Shown: positions 1-5,645, counted from the stretch's first letter. The stretch is DNA of 5,645 nt from an uncultured Eubacterium sp. (GCA_948560485.1 CAOXUF010000158.1:1-5645); one strand, 5' to 3'. Translations and numbers: made by a program. The notes: generated by a model from the letters alone, not told the origin.

Positions 1-2
1 GG

Positions 3-374
3 GAGGCATTGCCAAAAGACTTTACGCCGGGGAGCAAGAAAAAAGTCTGGTGGAGATGCAATAAAGACCATAGTTGGCTTTCCACCATCCATAACCGCAC
101 ACTTGGAAACGGATGTCCATATTGCAGCGGCAGGAATGCTATAACTGGTTACAATGATCTTTTGACAGCCTGACCGGATTTGGTTGAGGAATGGGATTAT
201 AGCAGAAACCAGAAAATCTGTCCACAGCAGTTGACGGTTAATGCCCATAATAAGGTTTGGTGGAAATGCGAAATAGGGCATAAATGGAGAGCTGCCGTCT
301 ATAGCAAAACCAATGGTGCAGGATGTCCATATTGTGCGGGAAAAGTTGCTGTTAAGACTTACTTTGTTACTTGA
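3..374 (+). pseudogene. Zinc-ribbon repeat protein (DUF4379-like), 3' fragment with in-frame TGA
   Basis: One frame runs from the left edge to TGA at 372-374 and encodes two tandem zinc-ribbon units. Unit 1 has VWWRC (Cys codon 57-59), DHSW (His 69-71) and CPYC (114-125). Unit 2 has VWWKC (Cys 267-269), GHKW (His 279-281) and CPYC (324-335). The W-W-x-C...GHxW...GCPYC spacing, with the TPGSKKKVWW lead-in and the NDLLTA-x-PDLVEEW linker, is typical of the DUF4379 'probable zinc-ribbon' repeats that occur in tandem in clostridial proteins, some beside nuclease domains. The linker is interrupted by TGA at 171-173, where relatives have a sense codon, and the protein ends soon after the last CPYC. 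The gene therefore looks decayed, and its N-terminus lies outside the window. A TTG at 180 could restart the last 64 residues, but no ribosome binding site precedes it. The family call is firm. Whether the TGA is a mutation or a sequencing error cannot be told. Confidence 0.8.
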
Positions 375-400
375 TGGAGAGTGATTCTAACAAAAAAATA

Positions 401-429
401 TTTTTTGCTTTCTCTTTTTATGGTATACT
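401..429 (+). promoter_or_regulatory. Extended -10 promoter for the kinase-STAND operon
   Basis: TGGTATACT at 421-429 matches the extended -10 form TGn-TATACT, with one difference from TATAAT. No good -35 hexamer lies at 16-18 bp: the best-spaced hexamer is the T tract at 401-406, and TTGCTT at 405-410 is only 13 bp away. Promoters with an extended -10 often tolerate a poor -35, and the A/T run at 392-406 could act as an UP-like element. Transcription would start near 435-437, giving a leader of about 70 nt. This is a prediction from motif match only. Confidence 0.55.
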
Positions 430-442
430 ATTGTAGAACGGA

Positions 443-488
443 TGGTAAATAATACCAATTACAACTTTGAGGTAAATAATAGTATTAT
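443..488 (+). promoter_or_regulatory. Leader with two small dyads and a 10-bp direct repeat, possible operator
   Basis: Between the predicted transcription start and the ribosome binding site are TGGTA-AATAA-TACCA (443-457, 5-bp arms) and ATAATA-G-TATTAT (476-488, 6-bp arms around one base). The 10-mer GGTAAATAAT occurs twice, at 444-453 and 471-480, with starts 27 bp apart. Such an arrangement could be a repressor site. However, the stretch is very AT-rich, so short dyads are expected by chance, and no regulator gene is visible in the window. Confidence 0.25.
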
Positions 489-505
489 ACTTAGGGGGAC
501 AAATT

Positions 506-1702
506 ATGGAAACATGGTTGGACAGGCTGTTAGAAAACATTATTATGAAATTTCGAATCGGGGATAGGGAGAATATAGATGTAAAATCAAAAATAGGTGA
601 AGGTTTTTCCGGTGCAGAAGTTTATTTGGTCGAGTTAAAAGGAGATTCAGAAATAAAAGGGTATTTCTTTTTAAAAATCGATAGCGAGGCAGAAGAATAT
701 GAAAATAATTTAAAGGATTTTTGTTTTTCTAAAGTTATAAAGTGTATAGAGAAAAATAAGATTGATGGTTATTATGTTATGCTCCTTCAAATTGCCGGAA
801 TTAGCAGTGATGAATATAAAAGTTTCTATTCGATATATAAATCCACCTTAAAAATAGAAGCAGTGCGAAAGATAATTGGAGAAATATTAGAGGAATCCAC
901 TAATAAAAGGAGGGTCATTGACGGCCATATTATGCCATCAGACTTATTTAAAATGCAATTGAAAAACAAATTGGATTTAGATGGGGTTATGGCTGAATTT
1001 TTATCAAAACACCTATTAGGCAACCATTTAAAGAATATTTCTACAATCTCAATATATGATAAAGTTTATCCGAATGCATTCGCATATGCAGTAGATGATG
1101 CTCTGTGGATAGATAAAAGAATTGAAAATATGACTTGTTGCATTCATGGAGACTTTCATGGCAATAATGTATTTGTGTCCAATAAAAACGGTGATTATGC
1201 AATCATTGATATGGCTTCTTATCGAGAAGATGGTTGGCTATTTTATGATACTGCATATTTTGAACTTAGCTTAATGATTCATAACATGGAAAAAGAATCA
1301 TTGGCAGATTGGTTGTATTGTGTAGAACAAGTTACAGAACATGATTGGGAGGAAGTTGATTTTAAAGATGGCAGAGTAATTCGAGCGATTGCAGAAGGGG
1401 AAGAAAGTTGGATTGAAAAGAAGATAACAGATAAATTCAATTATTTTGATCAGCTGCATAATGCGCGTTTAATGGCACGGGTTTTAGCTGGATTAAATTA
1501 TGCAGGTAAGAGAAAAGTGTCAGATGATGTGCGTTTGAAGGCTTATATGTTTGCATGTTGTTATCTAAAGAAGAAATTAACTATATTTCTTCCAATGTAT
1601 ATGCATGGAAAAGTGATTTGGAAATTAGTGCAAATACTAGTGAGTGTAATCGGTTTTTGGATTATGCGGGCAGATTTGATAATAGCCAAAGCTATTATTT
1701 AA
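506..1702 (+). CDS. Protein-kinase/APH-fold kinase (TCAD9-like), conflict-system partner
   Basis: This is a predicted cytoplasmic phosphotransferase of the protein kinase/aminoglycoside phosphotransferase fold. Visible motifs are a glycine-rich loop, IGEGFSGAEVYLV (about 30-42); FLKID with the ATP-binding Lys57; the catalytic loop HGDFHGNN (214-221) with Asp216 and Asn221; the metal-binding Asp235 in IIDMAS; and WLFYDTAYFELSL (244-256). All core catalytic residues are present, so it should be active; the substrate is unknown. The GFSGA loop recalls the kinase-like domain named, as I remember it, TCAD9 (ternary complex-associated) in predicted NTP-dependent conflict systems; that label is from memory. 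The ATG at 506 is chosen for AGGGGG at 493-498, 7 nt upstream. The reliable domain ends near residue 357. The last 40 or so residues are hydrophobic, rich in ATA codons and overlap the next gene, so they may be an out-of-frame read-through rather than a real tail. Aminoglycoside resistance is an unlikely role, given the STAND partner. Confidence 0.85.
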   Translation: METWLDRLLENIIMKFRIGDRENIDVKSKIGEGFSGAEVYLVELKGDSEIKGYFFLKIDSEAEEYENNLKDFCFSKVIKCIEKNKIDGYYVMLLQIAGISSDEYKSFYSIYKSTLKIEAVRKIIGEILEESTNKRRVIDGHIMPSDLFKMQLKNKLDLDGVMAEFLSKHLLGNHLKNISTISIYDKVYPNAFAYAVDDALWIDKRIENMTCCIHGDFHGNNVFVSNKNGDYAIIDMASYREDGWLFYDTAYFELSLMIHNMEKESLADWLYCVEQVTEHDWEEVDFKDGRVIRAIAEGEESWIEKKITDKFNYFDQLHNARLMARVLAGLNYAGKRKVSDDVRLKAYMFACCYLKKKLTIFLPMYMHGKVIWKLVQILVSVIGFWIMRADLIIAKAII

Positions 1703-4700
1703 TTCTAGGAAGACAATGGGATTATTCAGATGTGATTTCAATGAATCTGGGTAAAATACATTGGTCGGGCGTTATATCTTTTTGTAAGGAAAAAGGATTT
1801 GATGATTTCTTGCAACAAAAGCAATTATTAAGGAATATTATTCCAAATAATGAAAATACTTGGGATTACATCAAAAAGGATAGTACATGGTGGCTCTATG
1901 CTGATGGAATAGAGGCAGATCCAAATTCACAGACTGAAAATTTTCCGAAATGGAAAAATAAGTATAGGGAGTTTTGGAGTCAATTTACTGATAAAATGAT
2001 AGATTCTGTTGCAGAAGATGATCTTTTGTTTATAATTGATGGGGCAAGATTCCGTAAAGGAGATGATAAGTATATACGACATTTATTGAATCAGTTGGAT
2101 GCAATAGAAAGTGTGGTGGTTAATATTGCTATTCTTGAATCAGAAGCTGGAGTGTATAAGTTGGATCCGGAAGACTACGAGAATTTGAATATTATGTCGT
2201 TTAAAATTAGTATGGAAATGATTGCTGAGTATTGCAGTTTATATTTGCCAGAGTTAGTGGATGATATTATTTACATACCTAACCGGTTAAATCGTATAGG
2301 TATTCCGTTGGATAGAAAAGACCAGCAGTACATTGAGCAATATACAATTTTTGTTCATGAGAAGTTGATTCGAAGAGAAAATATATTAGCAGAAAGTGAA
2401 AAATATAAATTTTATTACGGAGAGCCGATTACATGGACTGCAATTGAAGAAGAATTATACGTAAAACATAACAAGATTAAACATTATGAAAATAAGATAC
2501 GGCAAAAATTAGAAAATGCAAATAAAGACCAGATATTAATTTCTATTCAGCATTCTCCAGGAGCTGGAGCGTCCATACTTGGCAGAGTTATTTGTTGGAA
2601 TTTAAAAAGGGAATATCCAACTTTTATATTGAAAAACAAACTTGATGAAGATGTGTATGAGAGTCTGTTGCGTGTTTCTGCTATTTCTGGAAAACATTTG
2701 TTGATTTTTTTGGACGGAAATTATGATCAAAATGATGTCAACCAGTTTCTTTATCGGACAAGGGGTATAAAGGTGTGTGTGCTATATGCGTGCAGGGTAT
2801 ATAGCATAAGAAAAGAGGGTAATGAGAATGATGAGCTGATTTCTACTTTAGAAGCAAGAGACGGGGAATTATTCTGCGATAAATATGAAAAGGTGATGAA
2901 AAAATGGAAAGATTATGATGATGCAGAATGTGAAAGACGTATTCAAAGTATGGGGAGCCTGACTGCGGAAAATAATCTGATTGATTTCCGCATTCCGTTT
3001 TTTTATGGTATATATGCATTTGAAGATGATTATCAAGGTATTCATGAGTATTTAAATGATGTAATTCAGTTTATGGAACAACATGGAAATATGGAGAATA
3101 TTATTCTCTATACTGCACTGATTTCATATTACACTGAAAATAAGGGACTTGGTTTTAAATATGCACGAAAATTGTTAAAAAAGGAGAGGCAGTCAGGAAG
3201 AGAGTTGCTAAAAGAATTACAAGAGAATTTTCCAAGTATAATCTATATTGTAAATTCTTCCTATCGCATCTGTCATCCAATTGCTGCAAAAAAAATATTG
3301 CAGCTTAAATTTAAAAACTTTCAGTCGGATCAGTATAAAAACTTTTGTATACGTTTTATTGAGGATTTAAGAAAATGCGAATCTTCTAATGGAAATTTAT
3401 CTGATGGTTTTTCTAGATTGATGATGGATATTTTTATTAAAAGGGATACAGAGGGTGAAATAAAAGAGAATGATAACCAGAAGAAAAGTTTTTCTCAGAT
3501 TATATTGGAAATAGGAAACCCCAATCTCCAGGAACAGATTTATGAAACGCTAGTCAGGATATTACCGAAAAATCCCCATTTCCATCAACATTATGGTCGT
3601 TTGATTATTGCAAATAATCCGATGCGCTTGAAAGAAGCCGAGGAACAGCTGAACGAGGCAATAAAAATTGATGATAAAAATGGGGCTTTTTATCATTCCC
3701 GTGGAAATTTGTACGTTCAGTATGTGTTGCATCAGATGAATAATACCTATAAGAAATTGGATGGTTTTGAATTGTTTAATAAATTGCGCCATTATGTTGA
3801 TTTGGCACTTTCTGATTTTGAAAGTTCTGTGAAATTAGAAGAAAAAGGAAACAACATATCAGACTTAGTATATCCATATACATCAATTGTGCAGATAACT
3901 ACTACCTTTGTACATCAATTAGCAAAAAGATTGGGGTTTGCTAGTAATGAAAAGGAATTTTTGGAACAGGATAAAGAACTAAACAGGTGGAGTAAAAAAT
4001 TAGTATCCAATGCCATTTTATATGATATTGATACAGAACTTAGATACAGTTTAATTAGGAGTAATAGTTTTTATAATAACACTAGGAGTTATCTATTTCG
4101 GTTTAAATGGACTTCTGATGAGCTGGAAATGAAAATTAGAGAATATCCAAGCGATTATGATTATCAGATTGCATATTTGGGGATATGTATTTCTGAGAAA
4201 AGTGCTTGGAAACAAAAAAGTCAGCAGCAATTAAGGCAGATTATAGACTGTTCTGAGAATTTGCTTAAAATAGAGATGTATGAAACGGAGGGAATTTTAT
4301 GGAAATGGTTTAATGCATACATACGATTAAAACAGTCGACGAATGTAACTTATAATAAGATGCTTGGAATTTTGGAAACATTACCAAATAAAGATTTAAA
4401 TGCTACAGCCAATTTTTTGTGTTCTATTCTATATTTCTGCAAGTATGTGCAGACGGAAGATGAAAAAATGATAGATGCTATGTATGATTGTCTGCAAATT
4501 AGCAGGAGGTTAGCAGGGAATAGAAAGAATCAGAGTGCAACACATTTCTATTTTACTAATGAATTAATTGTAGGGAGAAATATTCTTCCATTGGAGTTTG
4601 ACAGAGAAAATGCACGTTGGTTTGATGCAACGGTTATAGATGCAGAGAATGTTCAAAGCGGATACCTTACGTTGGATATGAATCCAAAATTACGCGCATT

Positions 4701-4818
4701 TTTTGTTCCAATGCATGCGGAACTGAAAAAAAATCAAGAAATTAATCAACCTGTAAAAGTGAAGATTGGTTTTCGTTTTGACGGCTTGAGTGCATGGGAA
4801 ATTAATCAAAAGGATTAG
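1555..4818 (+). CDS. SAMD9-like STAND-type P-loop NTPase with TPR and OB-fold domains
   Basis: This large cytoplasmic sensor/switch protein has 1087 residues. In order: a Rossmann-like N-terminal region (about 45-245; LILGRQWDYSD at 49-59, DLLFIIDGARF at 156-166, VVVNIAILES at 187-196); a P-loop NTPase (about 325-480) with HSPGAGASILGR (333-344), a Walker B-like HLLIFLDG (381-388, Asp387) and a sensor strand CVLYACR (408-414, Arg414); a helical region with a recognisable TPR (about 675-725, KEAEEQLNEAIKIDDKNGAFY); and a C-terminal OB-fold-like domain (about 1018-1084, GYLTLDM ... AELKKNQEI ... VKVKIGFRFDGLSAWEI). This order and the local motifs match the C-terminal two thirds of SAMD9/SAMD9L and their prokaryotic relatives. 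The canonical Walker A lysine is Ala339. ATG1555 is the first ATG after the in-frame stop at 1525-1527, but it lacks a good ribosome binding site, so coupling to the kinase or a fusion is possible. Role inferred: ligand- or phage-triggered switch acting with the kinase. Confidence 0.8.
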   Translation: MLLSKEEINYISSNVYAWKSDLEISANTSECNRFLDYAGRFDNSQSYYLILGRQWDYSDVISMNLGKIHWSGVISFCKEKGFDDFLQQKQLLRNIIPNNENTWDYIKKDSTWWLYADGIEADPNSQTENFPKWKNKYREFWSQFTDKMIDSVAEDDLLFIIDGARFRKGDDKYIRHLLNQLDAIESVVVNIAILESEAGVYKLDPEDYENLNIMSFKISMEMIAEYCSLYLPELVDDIIYIPNRLNRIGIPLDRKDQQYIEQYTIFVHEKLIRRENILAESEKYKFYYGEPITWTAIEEELYVKHNKIKHYENKIRQKLENANKDQILISIQHSPGAGASILGRVICWNLKREYPTFILKNKLDEDVYESLLRVSAISGKHLLIFLDGNYDQNDVNQFLYRTRGIKVCVLYACRVYSIRKEGNENDELISTLEARDGELFCDKYEKVMKKWKDYDDAECERRIQSMGSLTAENNLIDFRIPFFYGIYAFEDDYQGIHEYLNDVIQFMEQHGNMENIILYTALISYYTENKGLGFKYARKLLKKERQSGRELLKELQENFPSIIYIVNSSYRICHPIAAKKILQLKFKNFQSDQYKNFCIRFIEDLRKCESSNGNLSDGFSRLMMDIFIKRDTEGEIKENDNQKKSFSQIILEIGNPNLQEQIYETLVRILPKNPHFHQHYGRLIIANNPMRLKEAEEQLNEAIKIDDKNGAFYHSRGNLYVQYVLHQMNNTYKKLDGFELFNKLRHYVDLALSDFESSVKLEEKGNNISDLVYPYTSIVQITTTFVHQLAKRLGFASNEKEFLEQDKELNRWSKKLVSNAILYDIDTELRYSLIRSNSFYNNTRSYLFRFKWTSDELEMKIREYPSDYDYQIAYLGICISEKSAWKQKSQQQLRQIIDCSENLLKIEMYETEGILWKWFNAYIRLKQSTNVTYNKMLGILETLPNKDLNATANFLCSILYFCKYVQTEDEKMIDAMYDCLQISRRLAGNRKNQSATHFYFTNELIVGRNILPLEFDRENARWFDATVIDAENVQSGYLTLDMNPKLRAFFVPMHAELKKNQEINQPVKVKIGFRFDGLSAWEINQKD

Positions 4819-4843
4819 GAATAATTAAAGTTTATTTTTATAC

Positions 4844-4888
4844 AAGGCGGTTATAAACTGTAGCAAAAGAGTTTGTGACTGCCTTTTT
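4844..4888 (+). terminator. Rho-independent terminator of the kinase-STAND operon
   Basis: A 16-bp stem pairs 4844-4859 with 4870-4885, including three G-U pairs, around a 10-nt loop. It is followed by TTTTT at 4884-4888, which overlaps the stem base. It begins 25 nt after the STAND stop codon, so it closes this transcription unit. The stem is unusually long for such a site and has no unpaired bases. Confidence 0.88.
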
Positions 4889-4988
4889 GTATTTTAAAGT
4901 TTTAAACACAGTAATTTTCGTACAGCTAAATTTAATTTTAGTAGGTGTTAAAGGTTAGCAAAGAGGTTTCTATAAAACTATCCAGTTG
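4889..4988. other. AT-rich spacer between two terminators
   Basis: No convincing gene is seen in this spacer. It contains a near-palindrome CTAAATTTAATTTTAG (4926-4941, one mismatched pair). It also holds TAGCAAAGAGGTTT (4956-4969), which resembles TAGCAAAAGAGTTT in the upstream terminator (4861-4874), so the spacer may be a diverged partial copy of that sequence. Both similarities are short and could be chance in such AT-rich DNA. Confidence 0.3.
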
Positions 4989-5021
4989 GGATTATCACTA
5001 TGAACGTGATAGTCCTTTTTT
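4989..5021 (+). terminator. Second Rho-independent terminator or attenuator
   Basis: GGATTATCAC (4989-4998) pairs with GTGATAGTCC (5006-5015), with one G-U pair, across the 7-nt loop TATGAAC. TTTTTT follows at 5016-5021. There is no T tract on the other strand, so it acts on rightward transcription only. No gene lies between it and the first terminator. It may be a leftover from a lost gene, a back-up terminator, or a leader attenuator for the small ORF that follows. Confidence 0.8.
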
Positions 5022-5067
5022 GAAGTAAAAATAGAAAACAAATAATGGGAAAGGAACATAACAAGGA

Positions 5068-5310
5068 GTGTATAAAGAAAATTATGAACAAAAAAACGGA
5101 AGAAAAAAATTAGATATATGTGCAGAAAATGTCCAAAATGAACAAAACAGAGTAGGTGAAAAAAATCCAGTTACTATGCAGGCGACAATGGCTGACAAGC
5201 CTGTGCAGCGGACATCGTTGAGAGAGAAATTGGAAGCGTTCAAGGCGAAGATGTCTGGAACAGACAAACTGAGTATTGAAAAAGCGAAGGGGAAGGAGGA
5301 AACGCTATAA
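5068..5310 (+). CDS. Small charged hypothetical protein, possible mobile-element gene remnant
   Basis: This 80-residue open frame from GTG to TAA at 5308-5310 matches no family I recognise firmly. It is hydrophilic and rich in Lys, Glu and Asn, with no membrane segment. The second half, PVQRTSLREKLEAFKAKMS (about 47-65), looks like a single amphipathic helix and resembles the basic C-terminal tails of small proteins carried by clostridial conjugative elements, but that is only an impression. The start is doubtful: AAGGA directly abuts GTG5068 with no spacing, and the in-frame ATGs at 5176 and 5188 have no ribosome binding site. An overlapping 22-codon frame from ATG5045 ends at TAG 5111-5113. 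The frame may therefore be the 3' part of a decayed gene. Base composition is less AT-rich from about 5160 on, unlike the STAND gene. Confidence 0.45.
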   Translation: MYKENYEQKNGRKKLDICAENVQNEQNRVGEKNPVTMQATMADKPVQRTSLREKLEAFKAKMSGTDKLSIEKAKGKEETL

Positions 5311-5463
5311 CGATTTTATAATATTTGAGATTCCAACTGTTTCTGACATGCCATCTAAAAAGTTCCGATTGATTTAGCGGGAATTTCAAGGTATAATGAT
5401 TCAGAGGTCATATACCTTTGGGGAATGGCTTTTACATTTCCTGCAAGTGAGCAAAAGGAGGTT
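5306..5463 (+). pseudogene. Possible decayed coding stretch between the small ORF and the nuclease gene
   Basis: Two adjoining frames read like protein but lack a start. One frame from 5306 gives NDFIIFEIPTVSDMPSKK before TAG at 5375-5377. The next frame, open from 5359, gives VPIDLAGISRYNDSEVIYLW and then GMAFTFPASEQKEV, running without a stop into the nuclease gene. AAGGAGG at 5293-5299 sits 5-12 nt before the first frame, but no ATG, GTG or TTG follows it at a useful distance. A broken small gene with a lost start and a frameshift near 5357 would explain this. Chance open frames are possible because the region is short. I recognise no family. Confidence 0.3.
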
Positions 5464-5469
5464 ATGGCT

Positions 5470-5645
5470 GTGGATATGTCAATAGACACTGAAATTAAAA
5501 ATGCGGTCAGCGCAGCAGACCAGGACGCACAATATGATGATAAGGCAAAACGTGTGTTAGGAAATAAAATCATTCTGGCGCATATCCTGGTAAAGACGGT
5601 TGATGAGTTTAAGGGAATGAACCCGAAAGATGTGGTATCCTATAT
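5470..5645 (+). CDS. Rpn/PD-(D/E)XK nuclease family transposase-like protein, N-terminal part
   Basis: The frame is open to the right edge, so only about 58 residues are seen. DAQYDDKAKRVLGNKIILAH followed by ILVKTVDEFKGMNPKDVVSYI is the typical N-terminal pattern of the Lachnospiraceae proteins annotated as PD-(D/E)XK nuclease family transposase (Rpn-like). They have an aspartate-rich start, KxLxxKxILAxIL, then V-x-EF. The nuclease catalytic residues would lie further right and cannot be checked. AGGAGG at 5456-5461 decides the start: GTG5470 is spaced 8 nt, ATG5464 only 2 nt and ATG5476 14 nt. GTG5470 is chosen, with ATG5476 as the main alternative. The frame is open upstream to TAA 5356-5358, so ATG5425 cannot be excluded. 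Related proteins are multicopy and linked to recombination, which fits an accessory or mobile region. Confidence 0.72.
   Translation, partial: MDMSIDTEIKNAVSAADQDAQYDDKAKRVLGNKIILAHILVKTVDEFKGMNPKDVVSY

Noticed and set aside
180..374. Separate 64-residue gene starting at TTG180
   Set aside because: It is the in-frame continuation of the zinc-ribbon array after the TGA at 171, and no ribosome binding site precedes the TTG.
392..406. A7-T-A-T6 run as a terminator of the zinc-ribbon gene
   Set aside because: The stem would consist only of A-T pairs with no loop, too weak for an intrinsic terminator; it fits better as AT-rich promoter DNA.
826..1023. Reverse-strand 65-residue open frame inside the kinase gene
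   Set aside because: It lies fully inside a clear kinase coding frame, has no recognisable motif and is a shadow.
1528..1702. Programmed -1 frameshift linking kinase and STAND frames
   Set aside because: No X-XXY-YYZ heptamer lies in the kinase frame across the possible window and I saw no clear downstream stem, so a programmed signal is not supported; an indel or coupled start is simpler.
3562..3792. Reverse-strand 76-residue open frame inside the STAND gene
   Set aside because: It is antisense to the TPR region, with no family resemblance and no sign of its own expression signals.
5045..5113. 22-codon leader peptide from ATG5045
   Set aside because: It has no good ribosome binding site, is low-complexity lysine-rich and overlaps the small ORF; a leader role has nothing else to support it.
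5082..5267. Reverse-strand 61-residue open frame with a hydrophobic centre
   Set aside because: It is antisense to a lysine- and glutamate-rich frame, and the hydrophobic Phe/Ser runs are what the complement of AAA/GAA codons gives.
5355..5573. Reverse-strand 72-residue open frame at the right end
   Set aside because: It overlaps the forward nuclease frame, which has a strong ribosome binding site and recognisable family motifs.
1..5645. CRISPR arrays, tRNA or rRNA genes
   Set aside because: I saw no regularly spaced repeats and no tRNA-like cloverleaf or rRNA segments on either strand.

Overview
The window looks like accessory DNA from a low-GC Firmicute, most likely a gut clostridium of the Lachnospiraceae type. 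This rests on AT-rich codon use, AGGAGG-type ribosome binding sites, a TGn-TATACT promoter, a DUF4379-type zinc-ribbon gene and a Lachnospiraceae-style Rpn/PD-(D/E)XK nuclease start. I cannot name a genus from the sequence.

Layout, all on the + strand. At 3-374 is the 3' part of a zinc-ribbon-repeat gene, interrupted by an in-frame TGA and entering from outside the window. At 375-505 is a promoter/leader with an extended -10 box and two small dyads. At 506-1702 is a protein-kinase/APH-fold kinase with an intact catalytic core. At 1555-4818, overlapping it by 148 nt in another frame, is a 1087-residue SAMD9-like STAND NTPase: a Rossmann-like N-terminus, a P-loop lacking the canonical lysine, a TPR/helical superhelix and a C-terminal OB-fold-like domain. 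A strong hairpin-plus-U-tract terminator lies at 4844-4888 and a second at 4989-5021. After that come a small charged ORF of unknown function (5068-5310), a stretch that reads like decayed coding sequence (about 5306-5463), and the first codons of an Rpn/PD-(D/E)XK-type nuclease or transposase-related protein running off the right edge.

The central two genes form one transcription unit with its own promoter and terminator. They are visibly more AT-rich than the zinc-ribbon fragment on the left, and both flanks contain decayed or mobile-type genes. The best reading is a transferred conflict (probable anti-phage) cassette: a kinase as regulator or effector paired with a large STAND-type sensor/switch related in domain order to animal SAMD9/SAMD9L. 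This functional role is inference from architecture. The kinase-STAND overlap, where the kinase frame degenerates into a hydrophobic tail exactly where the second frame becomes protein-like, raises the question of whether these are two coupled genes or one fused protein broken or joined by a frameshift.
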